Assembly: GCA_963682055.1 (NCBI GenBank)
Contig: OY821744.1
Location: 3,291,001 to 3,355,000, forward strand
DNA length: 64,000 bases
Direction: 5' to 3'
Source: Primula veris
Lineage: Eukaryota > Streptophyta > Magnoliopsida > Ericales > Primulaceae
Under the pieces are notes generated by a model. That model had not been told where the DNA came from, made no database searches, and saw only the letters and a program-made list of their open reading frames with translations. The position numbers and the translations under genes are program-made. This document shows, piece after piece, positions 25,664 to 38,654 of this stretch (its first letter is position 1; each line of letters opens with the position of its first letter).

Positions 25664-25833
25664 CACTACAAAAAAAGGTTCAATGACGGACGGATTTTGT
25701 GACAGATTTATTCCCCGACGCTCTTATCGCAGACGGATTTGCAAATGATTTTAATTTTACTGACGGATTTTGTTATTTCGCGACAGATTTCTGACAGATT
25801 TGACTGTTCCTGATTGAATTTATTTTTGTAGTG
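25664..25833. mobile_element. CACTA-type MITE, 170 bp, CGA target-site duplication
   Basis: Begins CACTACAAAAAAAGG and ends TTATTTTTGTAGTG, perfect CACTA-superfamily termini. CGA flanks both ends (25661-25663 and 25834-25836). Subterminal motifs 'gacggatttt' and 'gacagattt' repeat several times, as in the transposase-binding arrays of larger CACTA elements. No coding sequence. Confidence 0.9.
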
Positions 25834-26848
25834 CGATTATCAAAAGATGGTTAAAATACTTTAAATAGAAATGAAAAGTAATTAAGATACTTTAAAAATG
25901 GTTTTCTTAATTTTTATTTGTAAGTATATTTTGTTTCAGTAATTAAGATACTGAACGTACTCTTTATCTAAAGGCGTAACAGTAAAAAGTAAAATAAATG
26001 CTTTGTTGATTCACCCAACAAGCTCTATGAGTATCAATTCATTGTTAAACCTCACCTTCATAATATATTTTTTTTCTAATAGTAGCATTTTCCTAGCTAT
26101 AAAGTTATTCTATTGATGAAAATCTAGAAAGTGAGATTTTGTTAGAAATAAGATCACGTTCAGGACAAGTTTAGCAGGCGATTACCGCTTTCCGGAACAC
26201 AAAAGAGAAAATATTTTTTATTTATAATTGGCATCTCCTTGAAAAGCTTCTGTCAAGTTTAGCTAGCTAACAGTAATGCTAAGGAGTTGTGATTTTTTGC
26301 ATCGTTGTGACTTTTTAGTTTAACTTGAATTAAAATTCTTGGCAGCATATATAATTTTAGAAAATTTAGCAGTTTCATATTTAAATGTAAAAGATGTAAT
26401 CTACTCTTTTAGATGTTATCTTCACTTAATTACTTGTATTTCCTCCTGAAAATACTTCATCCCTTTTTGATCTTCAATAATTGTGTGCACATGAAAGCCT
26501 TCCTTCTTCTTCTTTTTTTTGTGTGGGTAAAAAGCCTTTCTTTTTATTAATTACTCGACCTTCATATATAGCTGTGATCGGTGATCACAATGATGGCATA
26601 TTTTTGGTATGAATTTATCTCTTTCTGGTTCATAAATTTGCCTTTTTTTTTTATGTTCAAAATGCTTGAAGAAAGTGACATCTCAACAAAGTACAATTAC
26701 ATACATAGTAATGTACAATCTGATTGAAATCATAACAACTAATCTTACATCATCCAAATCTTTGTCATCAACCTAAAAAAAAACACATCTCAAAAAAGGT
26801 TAAAGAAACACTATCATGATTATGATCATCTCTTAACTTAGCAACTGC
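25834..26848. other. Spacer 3' of the kinase gene
   Basis: AT-rich DNA. The part next to 26849 is presumably the kinase 3' UTR. No gene or repeat with readable ends. Confidence 0.5.
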
Positions 26849-29442
26849 CTAAAAATAGTCAAAATGACTAGGGATTTGATAGGGAGCATCTCTGTCTTTC
26901 CTACTCAACTTGGGCAAACCCTTACTCCTAACCTTATCGTTGGGTACCTCGGGTGGCCTCACCGATCTGATCAGAGCCCAATTTACACCTTTGAAAAAAT
27001 CGTGTTTCTTTATTTCCGTGGACCCTTTAAAGCTCCCTATTCTTCTCTTAGGGTTCTTAACTAATAACCTACTAATTAGGTCCTGCACCCTCACCATATC
27101 CTCATGGTCCTTTGTTGTAGCAGAGCTTACTCGTGGAAAAGATAACGGTTTTTTTAGGATATTGATAAGGGTCTTTTCATTGTTTTCACCCTTGAAGGGT
27201 GTGACCCCGTAGACCAGCTCGTATAGAAACACACCAAGAGTCCACCAATCAACTGCGCTACCGTGACCTTGGCCTGAGATTACCTCTGGGGCTAGGTACT
27301 CGTGGGTCCCGACAAAGGACTTGGAGCGAGCTTGCGTCGGTTCAGCTACTAGTTCCGGATCGTACTCATGCTGACCAACCTATAAGAGATGATATTCCTT
27401 TTCTTAGTTTGAAACAAAAATTTCTAACATAATGTGCAAAGAATCTAATTATAGATTCAGGAACATGAAAAAAATCTAGCAAGACAAGAAAATCAAAAGT
27501 GACTAGTTTTATGAAGCAAGACTATCATATTGTACTTTAAGACTATATTACAATTTTAAAATATTTTCTTTTCTCGTCCAAGAATATAGAAGCAGTGTTG
27601 AACAAAAATGAAATTCGTAGAGGGTTACCAATTTCGAGATGCTTTGCAAAAAAGAATATTTTCTTAGTTGATCCCCAAATTATAACTCAAAGCTTTTCAA
27701 GAGGATATTTAATTATGTTCCTCTATCTCCTATCTTTATCTCATCCGCTATAGCAAATTTGGCCAAATTTAAGAGACTCGTAATCGCCACACATTTTTTG
27801 ATAGTGGTTGCAACTAGCTAGATATTTTCCATCATTTTGCAAAAGAAAATTAAGGTATTAGTCATTTTATTTCTACCTTTTTTGTATTAGCATGTTGGTT
27901 CTTCTTAGTAGAGGATGAGAAACAAGAGAGCACAGGTTTCATCGGTCGTATACTAGCACATGAAGGCGTTGAACAATAACTAGGCATGGCGCAATTTTTC
28001 TCTTCGTCATCTTCTTTTTCTTCTTCCTCTTCTAGGTCAATTGCTACTACGCGTTTGATAATCTTGGCAACGACATCACATTTTAGAGAGAGGTCGAAAT
28101 CCGAGAGCATGATGTGCCCATCTTCTCTCACTAACACATTCTCCGGCTTTAGGTCCCTATAGACGATACCCATCATGTGGAGATACTCTAGGGCTAACAA
28201 TGTCTCTGCAGCGTAAAACCTGACATTTTCGAGTTGTATTAGTAATATTTTAACTTAAACCGAGTGTCGTGTACTCGTGTAAGCTGATCTGGACGCATTA
28301 CTCTCATAAAACATCATAAATTTGAAGTAATAGAGACCATACTTATCCTTTTAAGCCAAACTTAATTGAGGCCCCTAGGTATATAATTGACCAATCATAC
28401 CATACAAGTTGCTACTCTTTAGCAAAACAGCAATGCACTGAATATAAAAGTTGAACAAACAATTCTTCAGTTACTTACTTGGCGGCGCAAATTGAGAAGC
28501 GTTTGGAGGGTAGGCGTTGGCGGGCCGCGTACAAGTCGCCACCAGGGCAAAACTCCATAACCAAGCACGAATAATGCGAAGCATCAAACTCCGCATAGAG
28601 AGTGGGCAGAAAAGGATGGTCAAGCATACCCAATATCTCCTTTTCCATTTCCGCTCTTTGTAGCTTCTTCCTTATAGCCAACGCTTCTCTATCAACCACC
28701 TACATTTGTTTATATAAAGGCATAAAATTAAATAAGGGTTAGGGAAAATTTTGTTAAGATGTCCGAAAGTTAATACTTGTTGCAACCAATAATTTTAATG
28801 TCTTTTTGCATATCTTCTTGTTATCATTGTCAACGTATGATACTACATTTGTTTTTATAGTGTCACTTTATCATTTTTCCTTGAGAAACCAATGACTTTT
28901 CCTTTTGTTCTAAAGTTACACTGATGGTGAAAAACGACATTTCTCTTGATAAACTATATTATATTAATTAACTTCACATTTGTTTTGGGATATCTTTTTA
29001 GATAAGTTTATAGTACATGATAAGGATGTTCTTGACAACTAATAAAATGCTAAGACAAATAATACAACATTCTGAATGACACTAAATTCAGTTCTATCAT
29101 AACAATAACCTTCATAGCATAAAAGCAAGGCGGAGCGGTCACACCCTGGTTACGAATCTGACAAAGATAAACATTTCCAATATCCCCACCGCCTACACGT
29201 TTCAGCAGGCGGAAATGGTCAAGCCCGACTTGACCATTATGCTCCGCCTGTAACCTTCGCATGGCCTGCCATCCAGTCTGGCAGGCCTTGTGAGGCTTTT
29301 GATGTGGCTCGCCGGAGACTGAGCTCCGGCGACTGCCAAAGCTGAGGTTGCTCAGCCAGCTCTGAGTGGACTCTGGCATGGTCACGGAGGAGGAGCAACT
29401 GCTCTCATAGTCGGAGGAGTCGTCTCGAGGTGTAATGGCCAT
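26849..29442 (-). CDS. PID2: AGC-VIII protein kinase, PINOID2-like
   Basis: Minus-strand Ser/Thr kinase with four exons: 29442-29110, 28699-28479, 28219-27877 and 27379-26849, 475 residues. In order: a Ser-rich N-terminus ([19 protein letters not shown]); glycine loop [12 protein letters not shown] lysine in FYAMK at 111; catalytic YRDLKPEN (Asp207); DFD in place of DFG at 225-227, the mark of plant AGC-VIII kinases; an insertion of about 85 residues containing an acidic run ([13 protein letters not shown]); activation segment [15 protein letters not shown] ending at 331; C-terminal FDYF, the hydrophobic motif that docks PDK1. Relatives phosphorylate PIN auxin carriers and control polar auxin transport. 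From memory the N-terminus and '[12 protein letters not shown]' match Arabidopsis PID2 (At2g26700) better than PINOID or WAG. Reading frames are intact; substrate is inferred. Confidence 0.92.
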
Positions 29443-29530
29443 ATTGGTGGTGATATTGTTAGAGTTTGGGGCATGAAGGGAAGTGATGTTTCTTTATGTT
29501 TTGGTTCTAATGAGCCCTTTCACGAGCTTT

Positions 29531-29541
29531 ATATATATGCG
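29531..29541 (-). promoter_or_regulatory. TATA box of the PINOID2-like gene
   Basis: On the minus strand the sequence catatatataaag lies about 90-100 bases upstream of the start codon (29442). It is the only strong TATA motif near the start. Confidence 0.5.
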
Positions 29542-29544
29542 TGT

Positions 29545-30238
29545 AGTCTTTGTGGTAGTTTATTAGTTTCTTTTACTTTTCAATAAATTGTATTCTTCTT
29601 TTTCACTCTCTTTATGTTTTTTTAAATAATTTTAATGAAAATTGAGCAAGAAAGTTGTAGGTCATGATTTAAAATTTAATGTAAGACATTTAAATAAAAG
29701 TACTATTAATTAACCTAAAGGGTGTGCTTACATTATTCAGGTAAAAGACAAAAATATATGAGTCATCACCAGTCATTCCCTTATTTAGTGAATACTTATT
29801 AGGTCATTTGTATATGAAACTTTGTACCCTCATTGAACAAATTATTTCTTTCTACCTAAAAGTTATATGTAAACTTGGGTCCTATTATGTACAAAAGTTT
29901 TGGTTTTGGACAAGCTAAGATTTTGTGTCTCATTTCTATATGGTATAAAAATGAAATCTGATCACTATGAGGCCATTGCCATATTTCTTCTGTAGATATA
30001 TATAAGAATATTTCTTAAATTTAGCAAACAGCTTCAAACTTGTTTTTTCTACTTGATTTAGAAAATATTTCTAAGCCTAAAACTATTTCCTAATTCTTGC
30101 AATTTGAAATACATTATTGTTGGAAACTTTTTCTTAGGAATACTTTAATTAATTTAATGTATTAAGAATGCCATGGAATATAGTGTTAAAATCACTCTAT
30201 TACCAAACTGTATACAAAACAGAACTACGATGAAAACA
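29545..30238. other. Spacer upstream of the kinase gene
   Basis: AT-rich promoter-side DNA. No other gene or defined repeat seen. Confidence 0.5.
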
Positions 30239-30651
30239 GGGGAAAATGCTAAAATGTTACATAACCTATCAATTTTTAGTGATTTGGTATACAACCTAAC
30301 ACACTTTCTAATTTGGTAGTCAACCTATACATTTCGCTCTAATTTAGTACCCAACCTAACATTTTTTCTAATTCGGTACTCAATCTATACGTTTCGCTCT
30401 AATTTGGTACTCAACCTATACGTATACAGTCCAATTAAGGGACTCAGTCTGTCTTCGATCATTGGTTTTTAATGTATAGGTTGGGTACCAAATTAGAAAT
30501 TTTTTTTAGGTTGTATACCAAATTAGAAAAAGTGTTAGGTTGTGTACCAAATTAGAGCGAAATATATAGATTGGATACCAGAAATTGTGTTAGATTGTAT
30601 ACAAAATCACTAAAAATTAATAGATTGAGTACCATTTTAATAATTTTCCAT
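30239..30651. mobile_element. Fold-back MITE with 9-bp flanking repeat
   Basis: A near-palindrome of about 413 bases. The outer 60 bases of each end are inverted copies (ggaaaat..taaaatg.tac, aatttttagtgatttt, gtatacaa(c/t)ctaacac). Each arm also repeats internally the phrase 'ctaatttggta(c/g)(t/c)caacctata' several times. ATGAAAACA stands on both sides (30230-30238 and 30652-30660), a 9-bp duplication that suggests the Mutator superfamily. Exact terminal bases are uncertain by two or three. Confidence 0.75.
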
Positions 30652-30660
30652 ATGAAAACA

Positions 30661-32063
30661 TGATATTGGTATGTATGACCATGTGACATGACATACTATC
30701 AATATTTCTTACCACACAGTAAAAAAAAACTTCCTAACATAATGCACCAAATTCAAATTATATTAAAACGTATAAACATATTAATTTATTGGTGAAAGGC
30801 CGGTTGTATCATATTACTAGTATTATTGACACTTTATATTATGAGGTGCTTGCCAAGCATGTGAACCCATGAACTAGCGGTGTACAACCGTTTTATTATT
30901 TATATTATTATTCATTCTGTAACACTAATTATTAACTAAATTGTAAGAGTGAAGTTCCCATTATGTCATGGTCGCTAGTTTAAAAAAAAACAAAACAATA
31001 TAATTTAGAGAAAATAATGAAAAAGTAGATATAAGTGATATTTAATTATTAAAAATTCAAACCTTAAACCACTTTTAACTTTTAAAGAATAGTACATATG
31101 CTACATGATGGTACTATATGGTCAGTTTGTGATCATATTTTTTTTGTCAAAAATATGATTTTAAAAATATTTGACAAAAATTCTTGATTTTTAAAAGCTA
31201 CTACAAAGTGTTTGGCATACAAAAATCGTTAACTTTTTTTATTTCAGATTATTAATGCAAAATTACATGATTATCCTAAAATAGAATATTAATTCCCAAC
31301 TATTTATTCCTTCCTTCCTTTACTGTATGTTTATAAAAAAAAAATGTAATTTTTCAAAGATATTAGGGATATATATGTCCATCCGTTTAAATTTCATTTA
31401 TTTGGAAAACTTGATTGATGATTAACTTTTATAAGGAAAAGATATATATTCCTCATTTTATTATGGTTTTATGGGATCAAAATGAATTATAGGGGGAGAA
31501 GAATGTATGGGTCAATAAGGCTAGTTATGGAGGTGTGAAAGTTCCAATACAATTGCCACAATAAATTGACACATTATGTGTAAGGTATATGTTACCTCCA
31601 ATTGCATCCAAAAGTGAAAATTGATAAGATATTGCAGAGAAATTGAAATGAAGGATAAAAGGAAAACATGTTTTATATATTGTTCTTTTGCTAGTATAGT
31701 TTAAAGAGAAAAATACAAAAGTGGAAAATCAGTGCTTTTGAATGTTTCTGATTCTATTTATGAAATCAAACCAAAGATTGTGTTTGATTTGACACTCACA
31801 ATTAACCCATGCGCATATATATATATATATATATATTTTATTTTATTTTAATTTTTAATTTTTTTTATGTAATTTCTTTTAAAATTTACTCTATTTTGAT
31901 ACAACCTATAACTCCAAATTTGATACAACATAGTTTAAAATTTGATCCATGGTGACGCTATTTAGTAATGCTAGCTGGTTATACATATCACTAATCTTTT
32001 TTATTTCAATATTTGGTTAATTCCCATAAAAATGGCGTAGCAAACTCCTTGCGGCTGTAATAT
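30661..32063. other. Gene-free stretch with TA microsatellite
   Basis: AT-rich DNA with an (AT)n run at about 31815-31837. No gene recognised. Confidence 0.5.
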
Positions 32064-32273
32064 ATGCGCAAGACCGAAAACTTTAAGATAATGAAATATA
32101 ATCTGCTAGCTAGTATGCATCATTGGCTGATGGTGGATGTTGAAGAAAGATTCAAAGTGATGAAACAAAATGAAAAAATGAAAGAAGTGAAATCGGAGAT
32201 GAAAAGAAGAGTTGACGAGTCGATAATGAAAGATATATATGAAGATGGAGTAGTCTCTTTCGGCAGCAAATAA
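32064..32273 (+). CDS. Small charged open frame of unknown function
   Basis: A 69-codon frame encoding a Lys/Glu/Met-rich peptide (FKVMKQNEKMKEVKSEMKRR) that could form a helix. It stands out from the AT-rich surroundings by its codon regularity, but I recognise no family, promoter or splice partner. It may be a chance frame or an orphan exon. Confidence 0.2.
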   Translation: MRKTENFKIMKYNLLASMHHWLMVDVEERFKVMKQNEKMKEVKSEMKRRVDESIMKDIYEDGVVSFGSK

Positions 32274-35200
32274 AGCTCTTTTTTACACAGTTTTCAACTA
32301 TATTTTTGTAGTTCAGTTTTGTTTACTTTGTGTTTATTTTGCTATGAAGTATTTTTTTGCATGTTTTAGTTTTTAGTTTTTAGCATTTTGATTTATATTT
32401 GTGTGTAAAAGTTGAAATCATGATGTAAACTGGGTTAGGTCTCCTGTTTATATGAATCCAATCACTTTCTTTGTCAAACAAAGGCAAAACTTAGGAGTTC
32501 TTTATTACTATCAAACATTCAAGGATGGATTACATTTGCCTAATGCTTGATTAATTATCACTAAATGATTAGTGTTACTTTTTATTTTCTGTTTTTAGGA
32601 TAACTTGCTTTTGAATCCTTTAATGAAATCTCATTGCTATCTTAGTGTCCCACTATGTTAAGCACAAACGTCTTCAGTTAATTTATTATTGCTTAATTTT
32701 TTTTTATATTTTAAAATTATTATTTATTGCTTAATTATGTTGTGAATTTAACACTTCCAGTTGGCCAATATACAAATTTAAACAGCTCATAGTAATTAGT
32801 ATTGACACTCTACTCATAAGCTTACAAATTCTATGTATTAACTCATTCAAATGGAGTACTTTCTTGGCATCAAAATAAGAATGAAAATCATTGCAAGCTT
32901 GCACCAGAAATATAATATAATTGGTTCTTTGTTGTCATTTTCCCAGCTTTGAACTAGTTTATATTCATTTGTTAATAAATACTGTATTACAGAACTAATT
33001 CTCACTAAAAGACTAAAAAGCTGCAAAGAAACAAGTGTTGGTTACGCCGTTTCGAAACACAATAATTTCTATATAAATAAAATGGAGAAACAACAGAAAA
33101 TAATTTTAACAAATATATTAATATCAAAAACAAATCGTAACACAAGATATTTTAAATGATACCGAAAGAAGAACTAAAAAATCCATAGATGAAATGACTG
33201 TTAAATAGTAACCCCTAAACACTATATGACCCGCAACCTTTCTGCTTCTGGCTAATGAGCTACTGTGTTCCCAAGTTACAACGTATTTCACTGTGTGTTT
33301 GTGTATATGACATTCTTACTTTTCATTCTTGAAAAATAGATAAATATACATATAACAAAACCATAATAACTTACAAGTCAATATCAATGTCATTATTTTG
33401 AGATATTAAATTTTACAAGTTACAAATATAATTTGCATTCAAACCAAAATTCAATAAGAATTTCAACAACAAAGCCTGAGTTTGTTGTACTGTAACTGAG
33501 AAATGCTATTCACCCAAAAACTGAAAACTGCTATTTCTGCTTATAAATTTGGTTAAATAGTTAAATTTTTGTATCAGTCCTTTCCTACGTGAAAGAAATT
33601 GAATCTTCAATAACTTAAAAGGTTCGGTAAATTTCAAGATACTGTTGAAACCTTAAGTGAAAAGAACCAAGATTTTGTGCTCTGAAAATTATAAAAGAAT
33701 ATGGAAAGTGCTCTCCACTATATTAATAATCATTATCTCAACTGCAGAAATTTAGTCCTTTTATAATGTGCAAAAATGCAGATAGATGCCAGGGAAATGG
33801 TGAAACTGACAAGCCCACAACATAAAATATATAAAACAAACAAAACATATGCGTAAAGGTCTACAGTGGTTATTCATAAAAAAATGGAAAGAATAACTTC
33901 AGTGAAAGTGGAATATTTTAATAAAGGAATAAATTTAGAAAAGTAAAAAACATATCATGGATGCATATACTGTTAAACTGCATCTGAATCTTTATCATTT
34001 TTTGTGACTGAGCTCATTGTCTGGGACATGTCATAATGTGGAAGCATTAGTTTATGGGTTTCGATATACTTGAAGTTCTTATTTCTTACATTTTTGGTTT
34101 TTTTTTTATTTCTTTTATGATTAATAATCAACTCATCTCAACTGCAAGTGCTTCTAAAAAAAATAGAAAACCTCACACCATTGAATATTTCTTACTGTGT
34201 TAAGCATTTCCTAAGGTGAACTGTAACGTAAATGTTGCTCATGAATACTTCTTATGTTAATTGACAGGTACAATAAGACTGAATATAGTAAACCAGAAAG
34301 GTGTGATTCTTTTTAGTTTTGGATCTTTTCTTTGATATTTCACTTCGATACATAGTCGGGTTATAATTAAGAACACACCAAACAGTTCTCTCAAGGGGGA
34401 TACGAACAAAAAAGAGTCTAACCATTGGATGTAACTACACTTCATGCTGTATAAACTTTTATTTGTTTCATTTGGTCGTCGCAATTTGCAACTTAAAATA
34501 TGAGGAGTGAGAACGAGCTCTATAATCAATAGATCTTGTCAGACTCGCAAAGAGAGCTGAATTGCCCTATCCACAAATATGAACAGAAGCCAAAAAGAAC
34601 AGGAAAATCTAACAAGTTGTACGTTTCTAGTTCACAGTTGGTTATTTTCCACCATCTTACACTTGAAGATGCGAGTCTAACAGAATGTGATTCAAGTTTT
34701 TTCTCATCTATGGATATGTCACCATCAATAACGAGCAAATGACTGGAGAAGCTGTTTTTTAGGCTTAGTCAGTTTTCCTCTCTTTATTTAAAATCAAAGT
34801 TATCGGATATAGTATGCCTACATCTTCCGGTGCCTGTGGTACATACAAGAAGTGCAATATATCGAAAGAGTAATATTTGTTCGTACAGAAAACACTTATT
34901 TAATAATGTTGGGCTCCTGAATTATTCGAGGCGGTCATATTTCCACATCATCTAGGCCTTCAAATTTTAAAAGACAAGTTTAAAGTAAACGTTTTAAGAA
35001 CTGGGATGAAAAGAAGTACTCAAAATGGTAGTGTTTTAGCAGTTACGCTCATATCAAAGCAATGTTAATAACTGATTTAGGTCGCTCAGTAGTGTTTCTT
35101 TCGCCATAATAATCCCTAACAGAATCACCCAAAACTAAATATATCAAAAAAATTCAATAACTCGCCATGAACTGTGTATTCCAAAGACATTAGCCACTAA

Positions 35201-36309
35201 TTGATCAAAACTAAACTTGATCTGGATCAGGGGCAGGCTTGGTTTAAACCCTGGAACATTTTGTAACAGTAGAAAATTTGGGATTTCTATGGAATGGTTA
35301 ATATGACAAAAGCTTGGACCAAGACACGTTGCTGATTGTATCCAGGGTAAGCGATTCGGTAAGATTTAAGACCAAGTACGTATTAAATGTGAGAAATCTG
35401 CAGATATTTTAAATCAGTTTAGTGTTGCCCATTTTCAAAGCATACAACTCTTTACAATCCCAAGATCCGCTTTATTGTTTTGTAGGTGTGGCTAAATAAA
35501 AGTCAAGAAAATAAGTCGTATCTTACGCATTAAACTAGATGAATGACAAGTGAAACATTCCTTTCCTGGTATGTAAACGTTTATTTAATTTTCATAGGAT
35601 TTACTGGGCACCAACTTCTGGGTAATGTCCAAGTTCAGCATTGGATCTGGATTAAGGGTCCGGGCAAGGGTGCCTAATATGGATTTTTACAAGTGAGATC
35701 GTATCTGGATCACTAACAACGGATTGGCATTTTTGAATCTTTTTCTACACCGTTTTGTGAACACGCCTGGACTAGAACACTGATCCGTATCGGCTCGCTT
35801 ATTCATGGAAATGATACTTGGTATGATATTTGAACCAAAAGGTGGGGAAGAACATAGAACTTCATGGAAATAAAAGAAAAATAAAAATCTTATAAATGAA
35901 AATTTAATTAGGAAAACTATGCTAAACAGATTCATGACGTTTTTCTTCGTCTTATTTCTCAGAATTGTTATGGAACTCGATGAGAAATTTTATTTTTTGT
36001 AACACATTTTATCATCCACCAACAAACTGTTCCAATTATGAAAGCCTAGGACACTAGAAAAATATATGTAATAAAAAGTTGAAATACAAAATCATATAAA
36101 ATCTGGAAAGTTTGAACTATTGTTTTCGAGTTTAACTCGTTTGTTTTTTCGAAAACCACGTTTACTTGTTTTTCAATTCATGTTTCCATTTTCCCCGTTC
36201 ATCACGTTTTTTGTTTCCCCTATAAAAACCACTTTTATCGTTTCCCGATTCCTATTTTTCTTTGATTTATTCGAAATATGTAAATCTTTAAAAAAACCAC
36301 TTTCCAAAA
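32274..36309. other. Gene-free stretch
   Basis: About 4 kb of AT-rich DNA. The open frames of 60-92 codons (for example 34257-34529 and 36120-36398) are low-complexity and show no domain on either strand. No repeat with readable ends found. Confidence 0.5.
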
Positions 36310-38654
36310 TTACACTTGAAGTAGATCTGCTTCATTTCAGTATCATCCGCTACAACCCATATGAAAACCATCCGGTCTTTATTTTGTTTCACATTTAAGT
36401 TTATGGTTTGGCTAACGAATGTCCCGGGGACACTATAATTTAATTGTAACTTTTTCAAAATATGTATTTTATTAACTTAATAAACCTGTATATGTTATTA
36501 ATGAATTATCATAATATATACTAAAATAAAATAAAATAAATGATTAACCGATGCCTAGGAGGGATTGGTCAGGCTTTCCCTTTCACTCTACAGTATAACG
36601 ATGTAAAAATTATAGGTTAATAATACCCAATCAGTATGCTAATATATTACTCCGTACAAAAAAAAACCATTTAGAACCTCAAATGTTGGATTTCCCAATT
36701 TATGACGTAGCATTGACGATTAAGCGATTTGAGTCTATTAATTATTGATCATCTATTGAGTTGAAATTTTATCGTGTTTGAATAGTTAGATTTTTGTCAA
36801 GTTTCCGGGGTTTTTTATATGTATTTGTAATTTTTTTTAAATCAACATATTATTTTATTTATAGAGTGTCTCTTAAAAAAGATATGTAAAATTTGATATT
36901 TGATATTTTTTAAAATTACTATATTATAAATTGTTAAACAAACAATTATTAAGCATAAATAAATATATAAATGTCAAATTTTACAGATTTTTTTTAAAAA
37001 AAACATCTTAGAAATAAACAAAAAACTTAACAATTACAACGTGATAAAATTTTATCCCATTAACCAATTATCAACCCAGCTATTATAAAACATAAAATAA
37101 AATAAACAGAGTAATAAATAAAAAGAAGAAAATGGCGACTGGCGGTGGAGGTGGTGTACGGACGTTAGCGACGGTGGTCGGAGTAGCATTGACCGGAGTT
37201 TTCACTCTCTCTCTAACTTCCTCCGCCACCATTCGAACCCTTCGCTCCATCTCTATAGCCAATAGGGTATATTTATCACCTTAACTTTGTTTCTATTGTT
37301 CTCTTTCTCTTTCTCTCTCTATATCTTATTATGTATGTATCTTTTATATTCCATATTGTTTTTTTGGGATTATTAGTAATATTTTGTTTGTTAAATTCAC
37401 CTGAAAAAACTAACAATTGTTTCAACTTTAGACTTTGTATTGTTTTTCATTACAAATTTTAATTTAATTACATAAGAGGTTTAATTGGTATTTAAGCTAT
37501 TATACAATGAAATAATTTCATAGATGAGAGGAACTAGTAATAGACTAATAGGAACTTCAACATCCTATATTTAGAAAAAAACCATTCTTTTTACCATTTT
37601 TTTAAATTTTTTATGTCAATCGATTTCAACTTTAGAGCACCCCTCGTATTTACGAAAATAACAGTTTTAGTTCCACCACTGATTACCATGTCTATAAAAA
37701 TCTACCAACGATGGACAAATAATTCGGAACGGACGAAGTAATATTTTCTTTTCAAACTGTGGGTTTTATAAGTTTTTGAGATTTGGGTAGTGCTTGTTTG
37801 AAATGCAGCTTCTTTGCCCATTTAAATTTACTTGCTTATAGTTAGTATTATAACTATTTTGTTGGGACTTAATAAGGTGTTCACACCCCTTTGCTAATCA
37901 GTTGAATAGTATTTTGTTGGGATAATAGTGAGATTTTGTAACCTCTGCTTCCAATGAGGTTTACTTCAGTATCCTTAAACTGAATTGCTTTTCTGCTATT
38001 TTTTGGAGTTTTGGAAAGATTGTGTTTCCAAGTGGTATTCTAAGTATCTGAGATTTGAATAGTGCTTGTTTTCATCTTTTAAACCCGTTTTAAATTTTCT
38101 TTGCTTGAAGGTTGGATCGTTTTTTTTTTTAATACCCCTCTTTGTTGTTTGAGTACAACTGTTAAGCACATATTATTATTTTTGCTTATAAGTTATATTA
38201 TATTATGTTGGGATTAATAAGGATTTATACCCCCTGATAGCAATGAAACTAACTTCACTACCTTTTTAATTGAATTGTTTTTTTAAGTTTTGTTTATTAA
38301 ATTTTAGTAGAAAAAATTGTGTTGCGTGGAGTTTGCAGCTGAAAAGGGTTCTATGTTTGAGATTATGGTAGAACTTTGAGGCTTTTAAGCTCATTTTCAA
38401 GCTTTGTTTATTAGGGCTTGTTTGGTTGCAGATAATCTCAATTTCTTTCTTGTGTAAAAGCTGGAAACCATTTAGCTGACCCCCTTGAGCGCTGAGCTTT
38501 TCTGATCTTTTAGCATGAATACGCTAGAATCTTCAAGCTCTTTTTTGTGAAGCTAAAAATTTCAGCTAATTAGCTTAGATGCTGCAACCAGACAAGCCCT
38601 AGGATTTACTAAACTTAATAAGCCGAAGATCCCTAGAAATCTTAATTTGAACAA
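36310..38654 (+). repeat. Segmental duplication, left copy
   Basis: Nearly identical to 61761-64000, offset about 25.5 kb, same orientation. It contains the 5' flank, first exon and most of the first intron of the DnaJ-type gene. Compared with the right copy it has two extra segments, near 37607-37700 and 38135-38245. The true left-copy end is not seen because the right copy runs off the window. Confidence 0.92.

Noticed and set aside
26864..27212. Open frames on the + strand opposite the kinase gene
   Set aside because: They are shadows of the last kinase exon, which has full family motifs on the minus strand.
34257..36398. Several 60-92 codon frames in both directions
   Set aside because: Low-complexity, Phe/Leu-rich translations of T-rich DNA with no shared family features.
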